Below are positions 29,988 through 41,877 of a stretch of DNA of 64,000 bases, piece by piece; position 1 is the first letter of the stretch; each line of letters starts with the position of its first letter. The stretch spans positions 3,720,001 through 3,784,000 of the forward strand of contig BSBM01000186.1 in NCBI GenBank assembly GCA_027924585.1. The letters run 5' to 3'. The notes beneath the pieces are model-generated. The model did no database searches, was not told the DNA's origin, and worked only from the letters and a program-made list of their open reading frames with translations. This stretch comes from Larix kaempferi. Lineage: Eukaryota > Streptophyta > Pinopsida > Pinales > Pinaceae. Made by a program: the position numbers and the translations under genes.

Positions 29988-32900
29988 TGTAATATCCCGA
30001 ATTTTGGACTAACTATTTCTATTGTTAAATTGTGCCACGGCCCCAACACATATGTTTTATTTTGAATATTGGGCATGGGCCCTAGAACCTATGATTTATT
30101 CTTTCATATATTGACATATTGGGCATGGACCCTGACTGACTTTTTTATTTGAGTGTATACTGGGCGAGAAGGCACTAATGTTTTGATGATGTGTTTCAGC
30201 TTTGAAATGGGTACAGACCCTAATATACTAAGATGATCTTTTGTTACTTACTGTGCATAGCTATGATTTTACATGATTGACTTATGAGTGTGTTGAGCAT
30301 GGACTCAGAAACACACATATAATCTACGTACTGGGCATAAGCCCCGATGTACCTAGAAGAATGTTTATGTACTGGGAGTAAGCCCTGAGGTACATTGAGT
30401 GTTGGGCATAAGCCCTGGAGCACTCGAAGCTTGATAAATGAATATAGGATCCGAGGCCACTTGAATATTCTAGATGTACCTCACAACCACATTCTAGCAC
30501 TGGTGTTGAGCAGGAAGCTTTGGAATTGCAGTAGCATAATGCCCATGTGAAAGTGTTGAGTTAAAAGGCTCTGAAGAGCACTCAGGGTTACTAAATATCA
30601 AAGTGTTGAGTCGGAAAAACTTTGAATAGCACTTCTACTTTCATCACATTTATTTAAATTGATTAAATGATTCATCTTTTATCTATCATCAAATACTGTG
30701 GGAACTACCATGTTAAACAAGGGAATACAACATGTAAGAGAGAGACTAGAGGTGCCTATACAAGCTTAACGAAAGACCGTCCAGGGAAGTGGACCTTACA
30801 CTTAAATTGTTAAACAAAGTATCATGTGAATATACAAGATTAAATATTATTATTAAGAATTTTAATAAATAATGATGTGATTATTTATTTATAAAAGACG
30901 TTTATTGCATATAGTTTATGCATAGTGGGATGCCACATTATTTAGTATTAATATTTAGTGGGTAGCCACATTTGTAAATAATATTAAAAATGTATTAATA
31001 CTAGGTTAGAAATATTATTATTATAATTAGTGTTATTATTATTATGAAAAGTTTAAATTAAAATCACTCATAGTTAAAACAAAGGAAAAGGCCTAGTTCA
31101 GGAGGACTAGATATTTGAGTAAATAATATCTTTTAAAATATTAATTATCTTAATTTAAAGAAACTAAATATTCAACAGTCATAATTCAAGACTCCCCTAC
31201 ATAAAAAGGAAAGATCCCAAGGTTGGGGATCATCATGCTTTTTCATTATCATTCTCTTATGGTAATCAGAGAGAAGTTTTATGCTCCAAGAAGTTGAAGC
31301 AGTCTCACCTAATAATTCAAGATCTGAACGAGCAGTGAACCTAGGGACTCTATCTCTTATTGCATGTTGGAACCAAGCTCGAGGGGTTGTAGTTAGAACC
31401 AGGAAAGGTCTAAGGGTCATGGTTGGGAGGAACATGGTAGCCCCAAAGTTATCCAGCTAAGATTAGGATATTTCTACAGTAATTATTGTTTGAGTGTGCA
31501 GGAATCTACATGAGCAAGTTAAACTTCAAGACAACCAGGTATGACTTATTAACTCAACATTTTAATTTATATGGAAAACTAGGTTTTTAATTTAGGCTTT
31601 TAGATTAAAACTAATGGTTCAACATTATTTTAATTCTTAACCCAAATATTATCAAACTTAGAGGTTTTGCCTAGAAACCAATGGAGGTTCTAGCAGGCCC
31701 AGCCCAACTAGCCTATGCTAGAGAACACCCCATCAACAAACTTAGGAACCCTACTATGGACATTCGGAGGACTTCTAACACTGTATATTGTTTCCATTGT
31801 TTTCCCATATTAACTTCTAGGTTAGGGTTATTATGTTTTTAAATCTTTATGTTTTTTGTTTGAATCGTCTTATCAATTCGTAGTGCAGGGATCACTTCTG
31901 CCTTTTAATTCTTTTATTGTTATTCTCTCTATCCTTAATAATCATCAAATAGAAATGACAGTAGAATCAAGTCAGACATCGAATCTCTTAGCCACACTAC
32001 ACATCAAATCGTATGTTAAACAATAACAGTAATTATTATTTTCTGTTCTTTCAAGCCAAAGTATCATTCCACATTATCAACATCTCTACGACTTCAACCA
32101 AACAGTCAACCATTATATTGAAAACAACAACAAATATTTTTCTCATGGATCGAATCCCACTACCAACAAATGCATTCCATATCTTTAAACTATATTACTT
32201 TTAGCCCATAGAAATAGAAGTCAAGAGATCGAATCTCACTAACATTCCAGGAAGACCATGCTATCTTCAGAGTAGCCAAACATCGTAGCAGTTTTACACA
32301 GAAGCATTTACACATCCAACCAATCATTTTCGCTACCATTTATCAAAACACTTATAGCCATTCTTTAAAACATAAAATGCAAGGCAAGGGATCGAATCCC
32401 TCTATTCTTCCATTAAAAGCAACCACCAGAAAATGTAGCAAGAAGAACCAAAGTGAAACCCCACGGGCATGTAAGAAGACCAGACAAGGGTTTTACTTCT
32501 CCTACCAACACATCCTATTCTGGCAGCTATTTTAAAACTAATATTTGCAAACCCATTCAATAGACAGAGCCATGATAGCCACATGAAGGATCTAAAAATA
32601 TTAACCATTAATTCACATAGAGAAAACACAGAGTTTAGTTATCTTCAGTACAAGTTCAAAGTCTAATAGAAAATGCAGAGGCAAACACTTCCCTATTCCT
32701 GAGACAGAGTCAACCCCAGCTCTTGATAAACACAAGTCATAGAAAAATCACGAATATCCTTTATAAAATACTCAAACAACGACCTTCAGAACAAAAGCAA
32801 TGATAACAAACACAAAAAATAAAACTACTACTCTTACCCATAAGAAAATCCAGAGACTATACAATGTGCGAATCATTTATAGAATTATGTAGTAGGACAT

Positions 32901-34394
32901 TTCCTCTATTCACAGGTCCAGGGATTCTTTCAAAAAGAAATATGCAGACATGTAAACCCCAGGTTTATATTGGGCATTATTACAAACAACTTCTACAAAG
33001 TTCAGCATTGATCCGAATGGCCAAACCTCACACTAAAACCCTCTAGGGCCATTAAAACCAATAGATACATTTCACAATGGTCCAGCTAATGGCGACCTCC
33101 AAGAACCCAAAAATTGTTGCAGTAAACCCAAACCGAGCTCACGAAGTTCCTCATAGAAATTACAAACAATACCACTCCACAGAGGCGAGAGGAAGAGATA
33201 AGGAATGGTGAACTCTGAACTTACCATTTGCAATGCCATCAAGTCAAGTACTGGCGATCAACTAGTAGCCACGTAGAAGAAGAATGCCAAACAAGTACCT
33301 CCAAAACAAGTGAACCATACAAAGTCAAAACTTGAGATTATTATCGAATTCTATCTAAATAAAATAGCAGGAAACGTAGTATAAACCAGGGAGGGTATTA
33401 ACTTCTTATTTTCAGTCGGCATCTCTATATACGAAACCCCATATGGTGTGCTTACCATGAGGCAAGCTTAGGTCAGTACACGAAACCCTCAAATGCATCC
33501 AACAACAAACAAGGGCAAATGAACCACAAAAATGAACCTTTGATGGTGTAGAACCCAAGGGAATCCTTAGCATAGCTGGAAACATTGGCCATGTACCAAT
33601 GTAGAGATGCATTTAATTCTACCACCAACCCCAAAGATTTCGATATTAACCTTGAACTCTATAGTAGTATAGTCATTCTTGATCAACAAGTATTATAAAC
33701 GCAACAAGTATTGCAAAGACCACCAACATTACATAGTGCCAATAAGTCATTGCAAGGTCAACAAGTATTACAAGTTCAACTAGTATTGCAAAATCCATCA
33801 AGGCTTTTAAGGTACCAATCTTCGAACATCACACACTTTAGGCTTAAGTAATTGCTAGAAATGTGAAGGAAGTACCCTAGGTAGATGCCTTCGTAGGTAC
33901 ACCTGCAAACCAATACAAATTAAATGCATTAGCAAAACTCACTAAGTAAGTCAGGAGTTTCCATTTCTTACACCCTACTTCTCGGCAGCTCTGCCGGGGT
34001 ACTTTTCCCCTTAAAATACCAAGCGTCTCATCATGTGCCTCAACTGTCACCAACATGGGTCCATCTCACCTAAATTATCAGTTAGAATTTCATAAATATG
34101 CACACAAAATCTTAAAACAGTAAGAAGGAGATTCATATTATTATACTCTAAAATTTTGTACACTTGCGACAGAATTACACTTCTACTCATTACATCGCTT
34201 TTGCAAAGCTGTAAGAATAACAACGAGTAAGACCATGATACTTAGGAAACTGAGACCCTTCAAAGGTCGCAAATAAGTACTGGTGTAGTATGTTTCTTAT
34301 TAGTGCTGAAGTTAATTTACAAATCATCACCTCTTAAATAGTTTACTACAGTGACGGAATTTTTTTAAATTTTTACTATTTTAGGGACATTACA
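29988..34394 (+). mobile_element. 3' LTR of chromovirus C (about 4.4 kb)
   Basis: Starts TGTAATATCC after the purine run GTGGGGAGGGA and ends in GGGACATTACA (inverted termini TGTAAT/ATTACA). It aligns along its length with 52912-57207, for example at the start, around 30300-30700, at 33950-34010 and at the end. It carries no gene I can recognise. A cgaatccc/cgaatctc motif recurs at 32150, 32233 and 32395. At over 4 kb it is very long for a plant LTR. Confidence 0.88.
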
Positions 34395-34439
34395 TAGGGA
34401 CTAATCATGATAATGCTATTTTTTAAGGTGTAAAGGTTA
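34395..34439. other. Flank of the element C LTR
   Basis: Short AT-rich flank. The bases after the LTR (TAGGG) cannot be tested as a target duplication because the 5' end of C is lost. Confidence 0.4.
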
Positions 34440-35400
34440 ACATTAGGGTTTATCGATTATAAGTTCTTCTAGAGGATAAGGGTTAGGAATTAAAGTTTAG
34501 GTGTTATGAAATTTAAGCGTTAAGCATTCAAGTTTACAACTCTCAAGGTTTGTATGGGTTGTAATGTGAATGGCTATATGAATAAGGTTTTAAGGTGTTT
34601 GAGATTAAATATTAGAATCCTTATAACAATTAAGGATGGGATGCAACAGAAGTTGGATGTTATAGGTCTATTAAGTTAAGTCTTAGGTTAATAAGTCTTA
34701 TAGGGGTTATAATGTAGGAGTTAATATTTAAAATGGTTAGTATTTATTCGAGATGGGGTTAAGGGTTATATAGGTTAGGGGTTAATGGTTACATGGGTTA
34801 TAGTAGTCAAGACTAATTTGAATGATGGGTTATATGGTTCTTAGTGGTTAAACCATATAAGATTTATTGAATTTAGAATATTCATAACTTAAAGTTGTTA
34901 AGGACAATTGAATTATAGGGGTTAGAATTAATACTTGTTAATGTAGTAAATAGATCTTGGTTTTAACGTTTAAAAGGGTTAATAATTATATGTGTTCATG
35001 GTTTTTTTTGTATTGTAATAACTTGTTATAAGTTTTAGGAGTTGTGTGGTTACAGTTTATTCAAAATAAGAGTTCTAAAGTTTTGGTCTTATGTTTCATA
35101 AGACTTATAATGAGTAGGGTTGAGGGTTGTAAAATTTAGGTGTTATATTTGTTAAGGGTTAGTATTAACGTTTATAGAGATTAGTGGTTTAAAGCTAGAA
35201 TTATTTAGGACTTATAAATTTAAAAATGTGTAGGGTTTATAAGGGTTTTGTTTTAAGAGTTAGTGATTACAATTTATATGGATTAGATGATATAGGGGTC
35301 AAAGTAGATGAGGTTTATAAAGTTCATGTGTTCCATGGGTTGGTTTTTATAGGGATTAAAGTATATAAGTGTTATAAAGTATAAGTTTTATAAGAAGGCA
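34440..35400. repeat. Degenerate TTAGGG/GGGTTA-rich tract
   Basis: The plus strand is G/T/A-rich with very few C residues. It contains many scattered pieces such as attagggttta, aagggttagg, gttaggggttaa and taggggttataatg. No fixed period is obvious. It could be a decayed telomere-like repeat or an AT-rich minisatellite. Confidence 0.5.
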
Positions 35401-35979
35401 TATGCATATGCTCTAACTACTAAGATAAGAGATGTTATATCTTATGATGCTTGAATAGAGAATTAACAAAGGGGTTCCTTCGTTAGAAAAATTTAAAAAT
35501 CTTGTGTATACATTGTTGAACATCGAACTTGGGGTATATTGAGAGTGGTTCTTTGGGAATGACCTCCCTCCATATATTACTAACGTAATTGAATCTTGGT
35601 TCCTAGCAACAAAAAAAGAAACATGTATCAGAATACCGAGTGAGAAAATTGTTTCCAAACAATTCTCAAAATAGTCCTTTGGATACACTCCACATAATAC
35701 ATTTAATAATTACCCTTATGGCCTAATGTATACAATCTAAATATACATTAAAAATTTATATACAACCTTATCATAATTTAAATATTCTAATTAAATTTTA
35801 TATATAAAGAGAGAGGGAAGGATATCATTAACTATTAAAAATACCATTAAAATTTGTACTTTTAAAAACATCTAATAATCAAAATACTAACATTAGAATA
35901 CACAAATAATAATTATAATCTAATAAAAATTTAATCTATTTCAACACCTAGAATAGCAAAATTCAATATGCTATATATC

Positions 35980-35981
<2 letters not shown>

Positions 35982-36010
<29 letters not shown>
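35982..36010. repeat. (TA)n microsatellite
   Basis: About 14 uninterrupted TA units. Confidence 0.95.
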
Positions 36011-36014
<4 letters not shown>

Positions 36015-36317
36015 CCAATCAAACTCAACTACTAATATTTTGTAAACTCACTTACTAATATATTTTTTAATCAAATTTAATTGCTAATTTAATGCGAAGC
36101 CAATTTCTATCATATTGATAATTGGTTGTATGATTTATATTCATGCAAAAGATAAGTATTATTGAGTGTACAAAAAGGGGTCCAAAATGTGAACATGAGC
36201 CTAGGTATTATATGATATGTTCATTCACAGATTATAGAACCAATTTCCACATGTGACGTCAAATTGGGATAGGTAAACTATATTACCATGATAACGACCA
36301 ACCTAGAACACTCAATC

Positions 36318-36392
36318 TACTCTAAATTTTATGTTCCATCCTTACACACTTGGTTTACTCTAAATTTTATGTTCCATCCTTACACACTTGGT
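36318..36392. repeat. 38 bp direct tandem duplication
   Basis: tactctaaattttatgttcc... occurs at 36318 and again at 36356, identical until the last bases. Confidence 0.95.
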
Positions 36393-38640
36393 CTGGAATT
36401 TTGAGGTAGAAAATATATCCCAAACAAAACATTTACTATCAAAACTATCTTTATAAGAACTAATACTATTCATGATGATGATGTCAAAGGGTAAATAGTT
36501 TTGGAGGGAAATGACTAACACTACATTTTTCTATTGTATTTTCAACTTATATCCTTGTAATTTTACTCATGAGTGTGAGTACTTGTTGAATGTGAAATTA
36601 AATTCCACATCCAATGAGTACCCACTTGGCATAATATAACCTTTGTAGGAAAAAAATTGAAATGAATTAAACAAACATGCATTTCCACAATGAAGTGAAG
36701 TACGCAATCATAAAAAATATAAATTATTTTCCTACATATGATTCCATCCAACAAACCTTACTAGTAAGTAACAAAGATCCATCCAATGTGAGTAATAGAA
36801 TATGGATTTAAGATTTATTTGATTAAAGTGCTCCAATACTCATTTTTAACGGTGTACAATGTGACCCTACAGTCTAGCCTCCTAATGAAAATAGGTTCTG
36901 GAGAAAATATAGTGTGATTTTGAGATCATTAAGTTTCATACCTTTGGGCTATTCAAGCAACTCTCATTTTTGTTGTATCATGAGCTTCGCTATCAAGTAG
37001 AGATGCAAACTTTGTTCTATGAACATTTTGGCTATGTTTATATCATTGTTTCTCTAGGAATAAATATCTATTGTTTCCCAAAATAATATTTTTTATTTTG
37101 ATTAAACTATTTTGGAAATAATTATAGTATCAAATAAATTTGAATTATATCTTATATCTTCATTACCTCAAACTATATGATTAGCGACATGCAAAATAAA
37201 CCTAACTGTACAAGATTGATTTCTAGGGAAAAAAATTTCAATTAAGGAATTGCAATACCAATTGAGAGTTTTCATGATTATTTATATTTCTATTTTATTT
37301 ATAAGCTTTTTGTTTTACAAATTAGATTTTTTTAGATATATTTAAAATTTGTAAAATTTAATAAATTAATATTTGTAACTTCTAATATATTTTATTTTTA
37401 AATAAAATAAAAAATTATTTCAATAAAAAATATCTTATTAGATGGTTAAATAGATTTGTTTTATTATAATACAAGTGTAAATAATTAAATTATTTCTATT
37501 TTGAAAAATCTTTCATAATTATAATAAGTCACTTATTTCATAATCCAATATGTAAAAATCGGAAGTATAAATAATTTACAAATCAAATTAATAAATAACA
37601 TAAAATCTTTATCTTATGACATGATTATGCCTCTTGCCAATATTATTTATATTTTATCTATCATAACTTTATCATAACTTTTTAAGTAACTAGTTGTTAT
37701 TCCTTTTCTCCGTAACTTTTTTTATATCATAAATCTTTATAATAATTAGTGTTGTTATTCTCTTTCAACTTCCTCCATAAATCCATGCGTTTTGTCTTCT
37801 ATTGCATATATAATGACATATTTAAACATAGATAGCTTTGATATAAACATAAAAGGTTCATCTTACATACTTTTATCAACCTAAGTGAAAACTAATTACC
37901 AAATTTTCATGATAATTTATATATAAAATGAACAAAAGGTATCATTTTATTTGGTTTCCACGTACTCAAAATTTTGTCACCAAAGTCACTTTATCTATTT
38001 ACATTAAACTAACTTATTATTAATTCTCTTGATAATGTACATAGGAATAAACCAAAGTTAAAATGTGCCACTTCATAAATATATTAATAAACTTTTGCTC
38101 GACTTGTGTAGGAATTCGTTTTTTTAAACATTTGGCCATCATCTTTTGTTTTATTCAACGTACAAATAAATGGTTACATCATAACTGCGGTCACATTACT
38201 TATCTGAGATGCTAGCCCACGGGAAGATAAAATCGCCAGGGAGACTTTATTTTTGATTCGTATAATGAAATTTCAAATTCCTTTCACATAATGGAATACC
38301 ATGCGATCTAATATGAACGCTAGATGACGCTCCACGTAAAGAAGGATTTATTAATGCCACATCAGTTTAATCAGTCGGTAGTTTTTGTCTTTTGTCAATA
38401 AGAAAAGCATCCTGAGTAGCCGTTGTATGCAGATGGAGAGTTGTCCATGTCAATCAGAAAAGCATCTTGAGTAGCCAACGGCATTCTTATTCAAAAAGCA
38501 ATCTACTCAACGGCATTCTCATTCAAAAAAGCAATGTTGATTTATCAAAGTAAAAATATTTTAATGGAATGGAATCCAAGGGTGAGCGTACAGTTTCAAA
38601 TTCAAATAGTTAGATTAATTCAAATTTCTTTAAAACTCTT

Positions 38641-39530
38641 ATCATTGTTATTGTTATGGCCTTCCTAGTCGGATTTGGCAGATTTGGAAGTCCGGGAGAT
38701 ACTAGTGTCTCCATGGACGGAGCTACTGTTGGAGAGAGGAGGCTAAGGTTTCTGCTTTCGCAGCTCGCAATAAGCGTCTGTTGATCCGCTTCTAACTTTG
38801 GTCTTCCTGGGGAGAAGATTCTGAGCTTGCAGCGAGGGTTTCCGGAGCTGTTTAGGAGTGGGACGCATGTCGCTACTGAGATATGGATAGCTGCCCCTTG
38901 TTTCCTTCATTCCACCCTTACATCGTCATTTCCATGGCCCCGCTTTACTCCACAAATTCAACATCATGGATGTTAATACAGTACGCGATGGTTGCAGATC
39001 GCTTAATGACTCTCACTTCTTTGCTTATGAATTCTTCTCTCAGGTTGACACGGAGATTTATCAAACAGTCGTTAACTCCCTCCCGGTCACGACATTGATT
39101 TTTCAAATATGTGTTAAATTCTTCTGTAAACACTTCCGTGCCCCTGCTATCTTTTTCAGTTACAAGTAGTTCTTCAGCAAATGGCATTCGTCTCGCTTGA
39201 ATTAGATCGTGTTCGCCCTTATTTTCTGGGATTTCTTTGGGTGTTGATTTCAACTTTTTCTTATTTTTTAGGGTGTGGTATTCGTCATGAGATTGCCCTG
39301 TGTTATGAAACACAACCAACAGAAATTAAATGGAGAAAATGATGATCATGGATGTTCTTTTTGTTGGGGATGGACACCCCACCACCGGCAGATATTATCT
39401 TCATCGTTGGTAGTGCGAATTTCTGTCACAACTCGAAGGAAACTTTTCTGTGGACAACCTGTTATCATTATTGCCTTTCGGATATTTGTTGTTATATTGT
39501 TTGAAAAATCCCGTTATTGTTAATGGATTT
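38641..39530. other. GC-balanced island, possible gene remnant
   Basis: The composition differs from the AT-rich surroundings. A minus-strand frame of 124 codons (39319-38945) is rich in charged residues (KNKKKLKSTPKEIPENKGEHD) and has no known motif. Shorter plus-strand frames overlap it. No start context, intron or domain convinces me. It could be the decayed exon of a host gene or an unknown element. Confidence 0.25.
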
Positions 39531-39571
39531 CATATATGTTATTTGGTTTGTTGATTTTGAGCAGTGATTAA

Positions 39572-39663
39572 TCGGTATTCGTCCAATATGTTTGAGAAGG
39601 GCTGCACAACGTGTGCCTCGGTATTCGTCCAATATGTTTGAGAAGGGCTGCACAACGTGTGCC
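39572..39663. repeat. 46 bp perfect tandem duplication
   Basis: The unit beginning tcggtattcgtccaatatg occupies 39572-39617 and 39618-39663. Confidence 0.95.
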
Positions 39664-40724
39664 ATTTTTCCATATGGTTGGCCGATCATACAAAAGGGAC
39701 TTGACTCGATGAATCGATTTCATGTTGGATGATGGGCACTTAAAGGTAGGTATATTTAATATGATTTGTTAATGTGATTTGTTTTAATGAAATGAAGGAA
39801 AGAAGAAGTAGATCAAATTAATAGATTATTTTGTTTTAATTATTTTGATAGTTTTATTTTAGAAATATATTTTACATAACTCTGTACAAGAAAACAAAAC
39901 ACATAAAAGAAATGCATTAAACAAAACACATAAAAGAAATGCATTAGATAAATTAAATTTGATACATTAAATTTGATATAAATATTTTTAAAGTGTGTTT
40001 TTTAATGGAAATCTTACATTTATTAAGCCTATTATGATGGAAGTTGAAAAGGAATATTAAATCTAACTACCTCTCTTCATAGAATTGGGTTTAAGCTCAA
40101 AGCCTACTTACCACTGAGCCTCACCAATAGAGGCTCATCTTCTATTTTTATAACTACATAGAACTAATATTTGGAGGATATTGAATTTTCAAAGAAAATC
40201 CACTAAGGAGGGAAGAATTGTTATGTTGCCTAAACAAATTGTTGTAAGAAAAATGGAGAAATGGATGCCGAGTTCGACAGGTTCTCCCTGCATACCCGTA
40301 GGATCGTCACCCTCTCCCCCTTCCATCAGGGTTTGCAGCCCGTTCTCTGCTGAGAGGAACATTCACATGGCACGGAAACAACAGCTAGACGCTCCCTAAC
40401 GGTCCTCTGCTTGCCAGGGTAACATTGTGTCTATACTCGTATTGCCTGAGGTCGAGCTGCCTTTAAGGTTTGTGCCAAGCGTTTTGAGTCTGCCTTGGAT
40501 TCCGTGTCTTAACTTTATTAAATTAAAAATCAGATGAATGACAATATTTTTTCGTTTGTGATTTTCATAATTTTTTTTTATTTTCATAAATTTTTATAAA
40601 TTTATTTCTGATTTTCATAAATTTTTACTTTTATCAGTGTGTAGAATTAAATTACTTATGTGAGTATATTTTTACCAGATGTAAATTTTTTTGTGATAAT
40701 ACGTGTGATCTGGCATTTTGTCTA
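39664..40724. other. Stretch without a recognisable gene
   Basis: AT-rich, with a GC-richer patch at 40240-40510 that has no coding motif. A 25 bp repeat (acataaaagaaatgcatta...) occurs twice near 39900-39945. Confidence 0.5.
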
Positions 40725-40899
40725 GTAATGTTCACATTTGGTATCTCTTTTATTCAGCCTAAATATATCACAGATTCTTCAACTATTTGTTTAAACTTTT
40801 ATATCAACACTATTCCTGTGGTAATGTTCACATTTGGTATCTCCTTTATTCGTTCTAAATATATCACGGATTCTTCAACTATTTGTTTAAACTTTTATA
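40725..40899. repeat. 96 bp tandem duplication
   Basis: gtaatgttcacatttggtat starts both copies (40725 and 40821). The second copy has a few substitutions. Confidence 0.9.
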
Positions 40900-41337
40900 G
40901 GGTTATTTCGCACACTTCTACACTCTTTTTCATTCCTAGTTTTAGACGAGGAAAATCATATGATATTCTGTAAAATATTTAATTCAATTTTTTTTATTTA
41001 ATATATATATGGCAGAGGTGATTATTACCCTAAATTAGGGTTGGTAGTAGAGAGTCCTCTTCAATATAAAATACTCCGTTATTTTACCATCCTTACACAT
41101 TAAGTACATTTCAAATAGGAAATATACAGCCACGTACCTATTTTATTTTTAAAACAATTTTCTAGTTTATTATTTTGTAGTTGATTTAAGTTTCTTTGTA
41201 TTGTAATAAGATATATCCATTTTTTAAGTAACACTTTATTTTTTATCTGTTTTTAACTTTTATTAAATTATTCCAAATGCTAAATGTAGAAATGAATAAT
41301 TAAAGATTGATTTTTGCATACCTTTTATCCCATGATT

Positions 41338-41660
41338 TTGTCTTTTTTAAGTTAGACATGTGATTGAAAATAGAATAATGATTAGAATGAGAGTAGTGTT
41401 ATTGTTTTTATTTTTATTTAAAAATATATTTTATTCCAGAACTTAGTTATCTTGAAATCTCTCTTTATTATATTATTAAAATTTATTTAGTTTTTGTTTT
41501 TTAAGTTAGACATATGATAAGAAATAGAGTAATGATGAGAATGAGAGTAGTATTATTTTTCCTAATTTTTATTTAAAAAAAATATTTTTTTTAAAGAATT
41601 AATTCTCTTGAAATCTCTTTATTATATTCTTCTAATTTATTTAGATGATGGATATGGTTA
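41338..41660. repeat. About 164 bp imperfect tandem duplication
   Basis: The blocks ttttttaagttagacat, aatgagagtagt and cttgaaatctct recur in the same order with an offset of about 164 bp. Confidence 0.8.
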
Positions 41661-41877
41661 GTCCATTATTATTTATGGATGTAATATTTAAGAACATGTA
41701 AAATATAAATATGTAGTTTTTTAATACATGCTTTAATGAAAATATTTCTAATAGATGCACATGTAAAGTATATTAAAATTGTGAGGAGTATATTATTTTT
41801 CTTTCTTTCTTATAGTGTTATTTATTTATATTATTATAGTATAGTACTTTGATATATTTTATTGCGATGGATCTTAT

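Larger units (their letters stand above)
35401..38640. other. Long AT-rich stretch without genes
   Basis: No protein motif on either strand. It includes a (TA)n run at 35982-36010 and a perfect 38 bp tandem duplication at 36318-36392. It also holds short repeats around gaaaagcatc..tgagtagcc and caacggcattct near 38400-38530. It may be old intergenic DNA. Confidence 0.6.

Noticed and set aside
31172-31435. Minus-strand 87-codon frame in the LTR of C
   Set aside because: The matching position in the D LTR carries deletions and stops, so the frame is not conserved.
34440-35400. True interstitial telomere array
   Set aside because: No run of consecutive TTTAGGG units is present, so only a loose resemblance is claimed.
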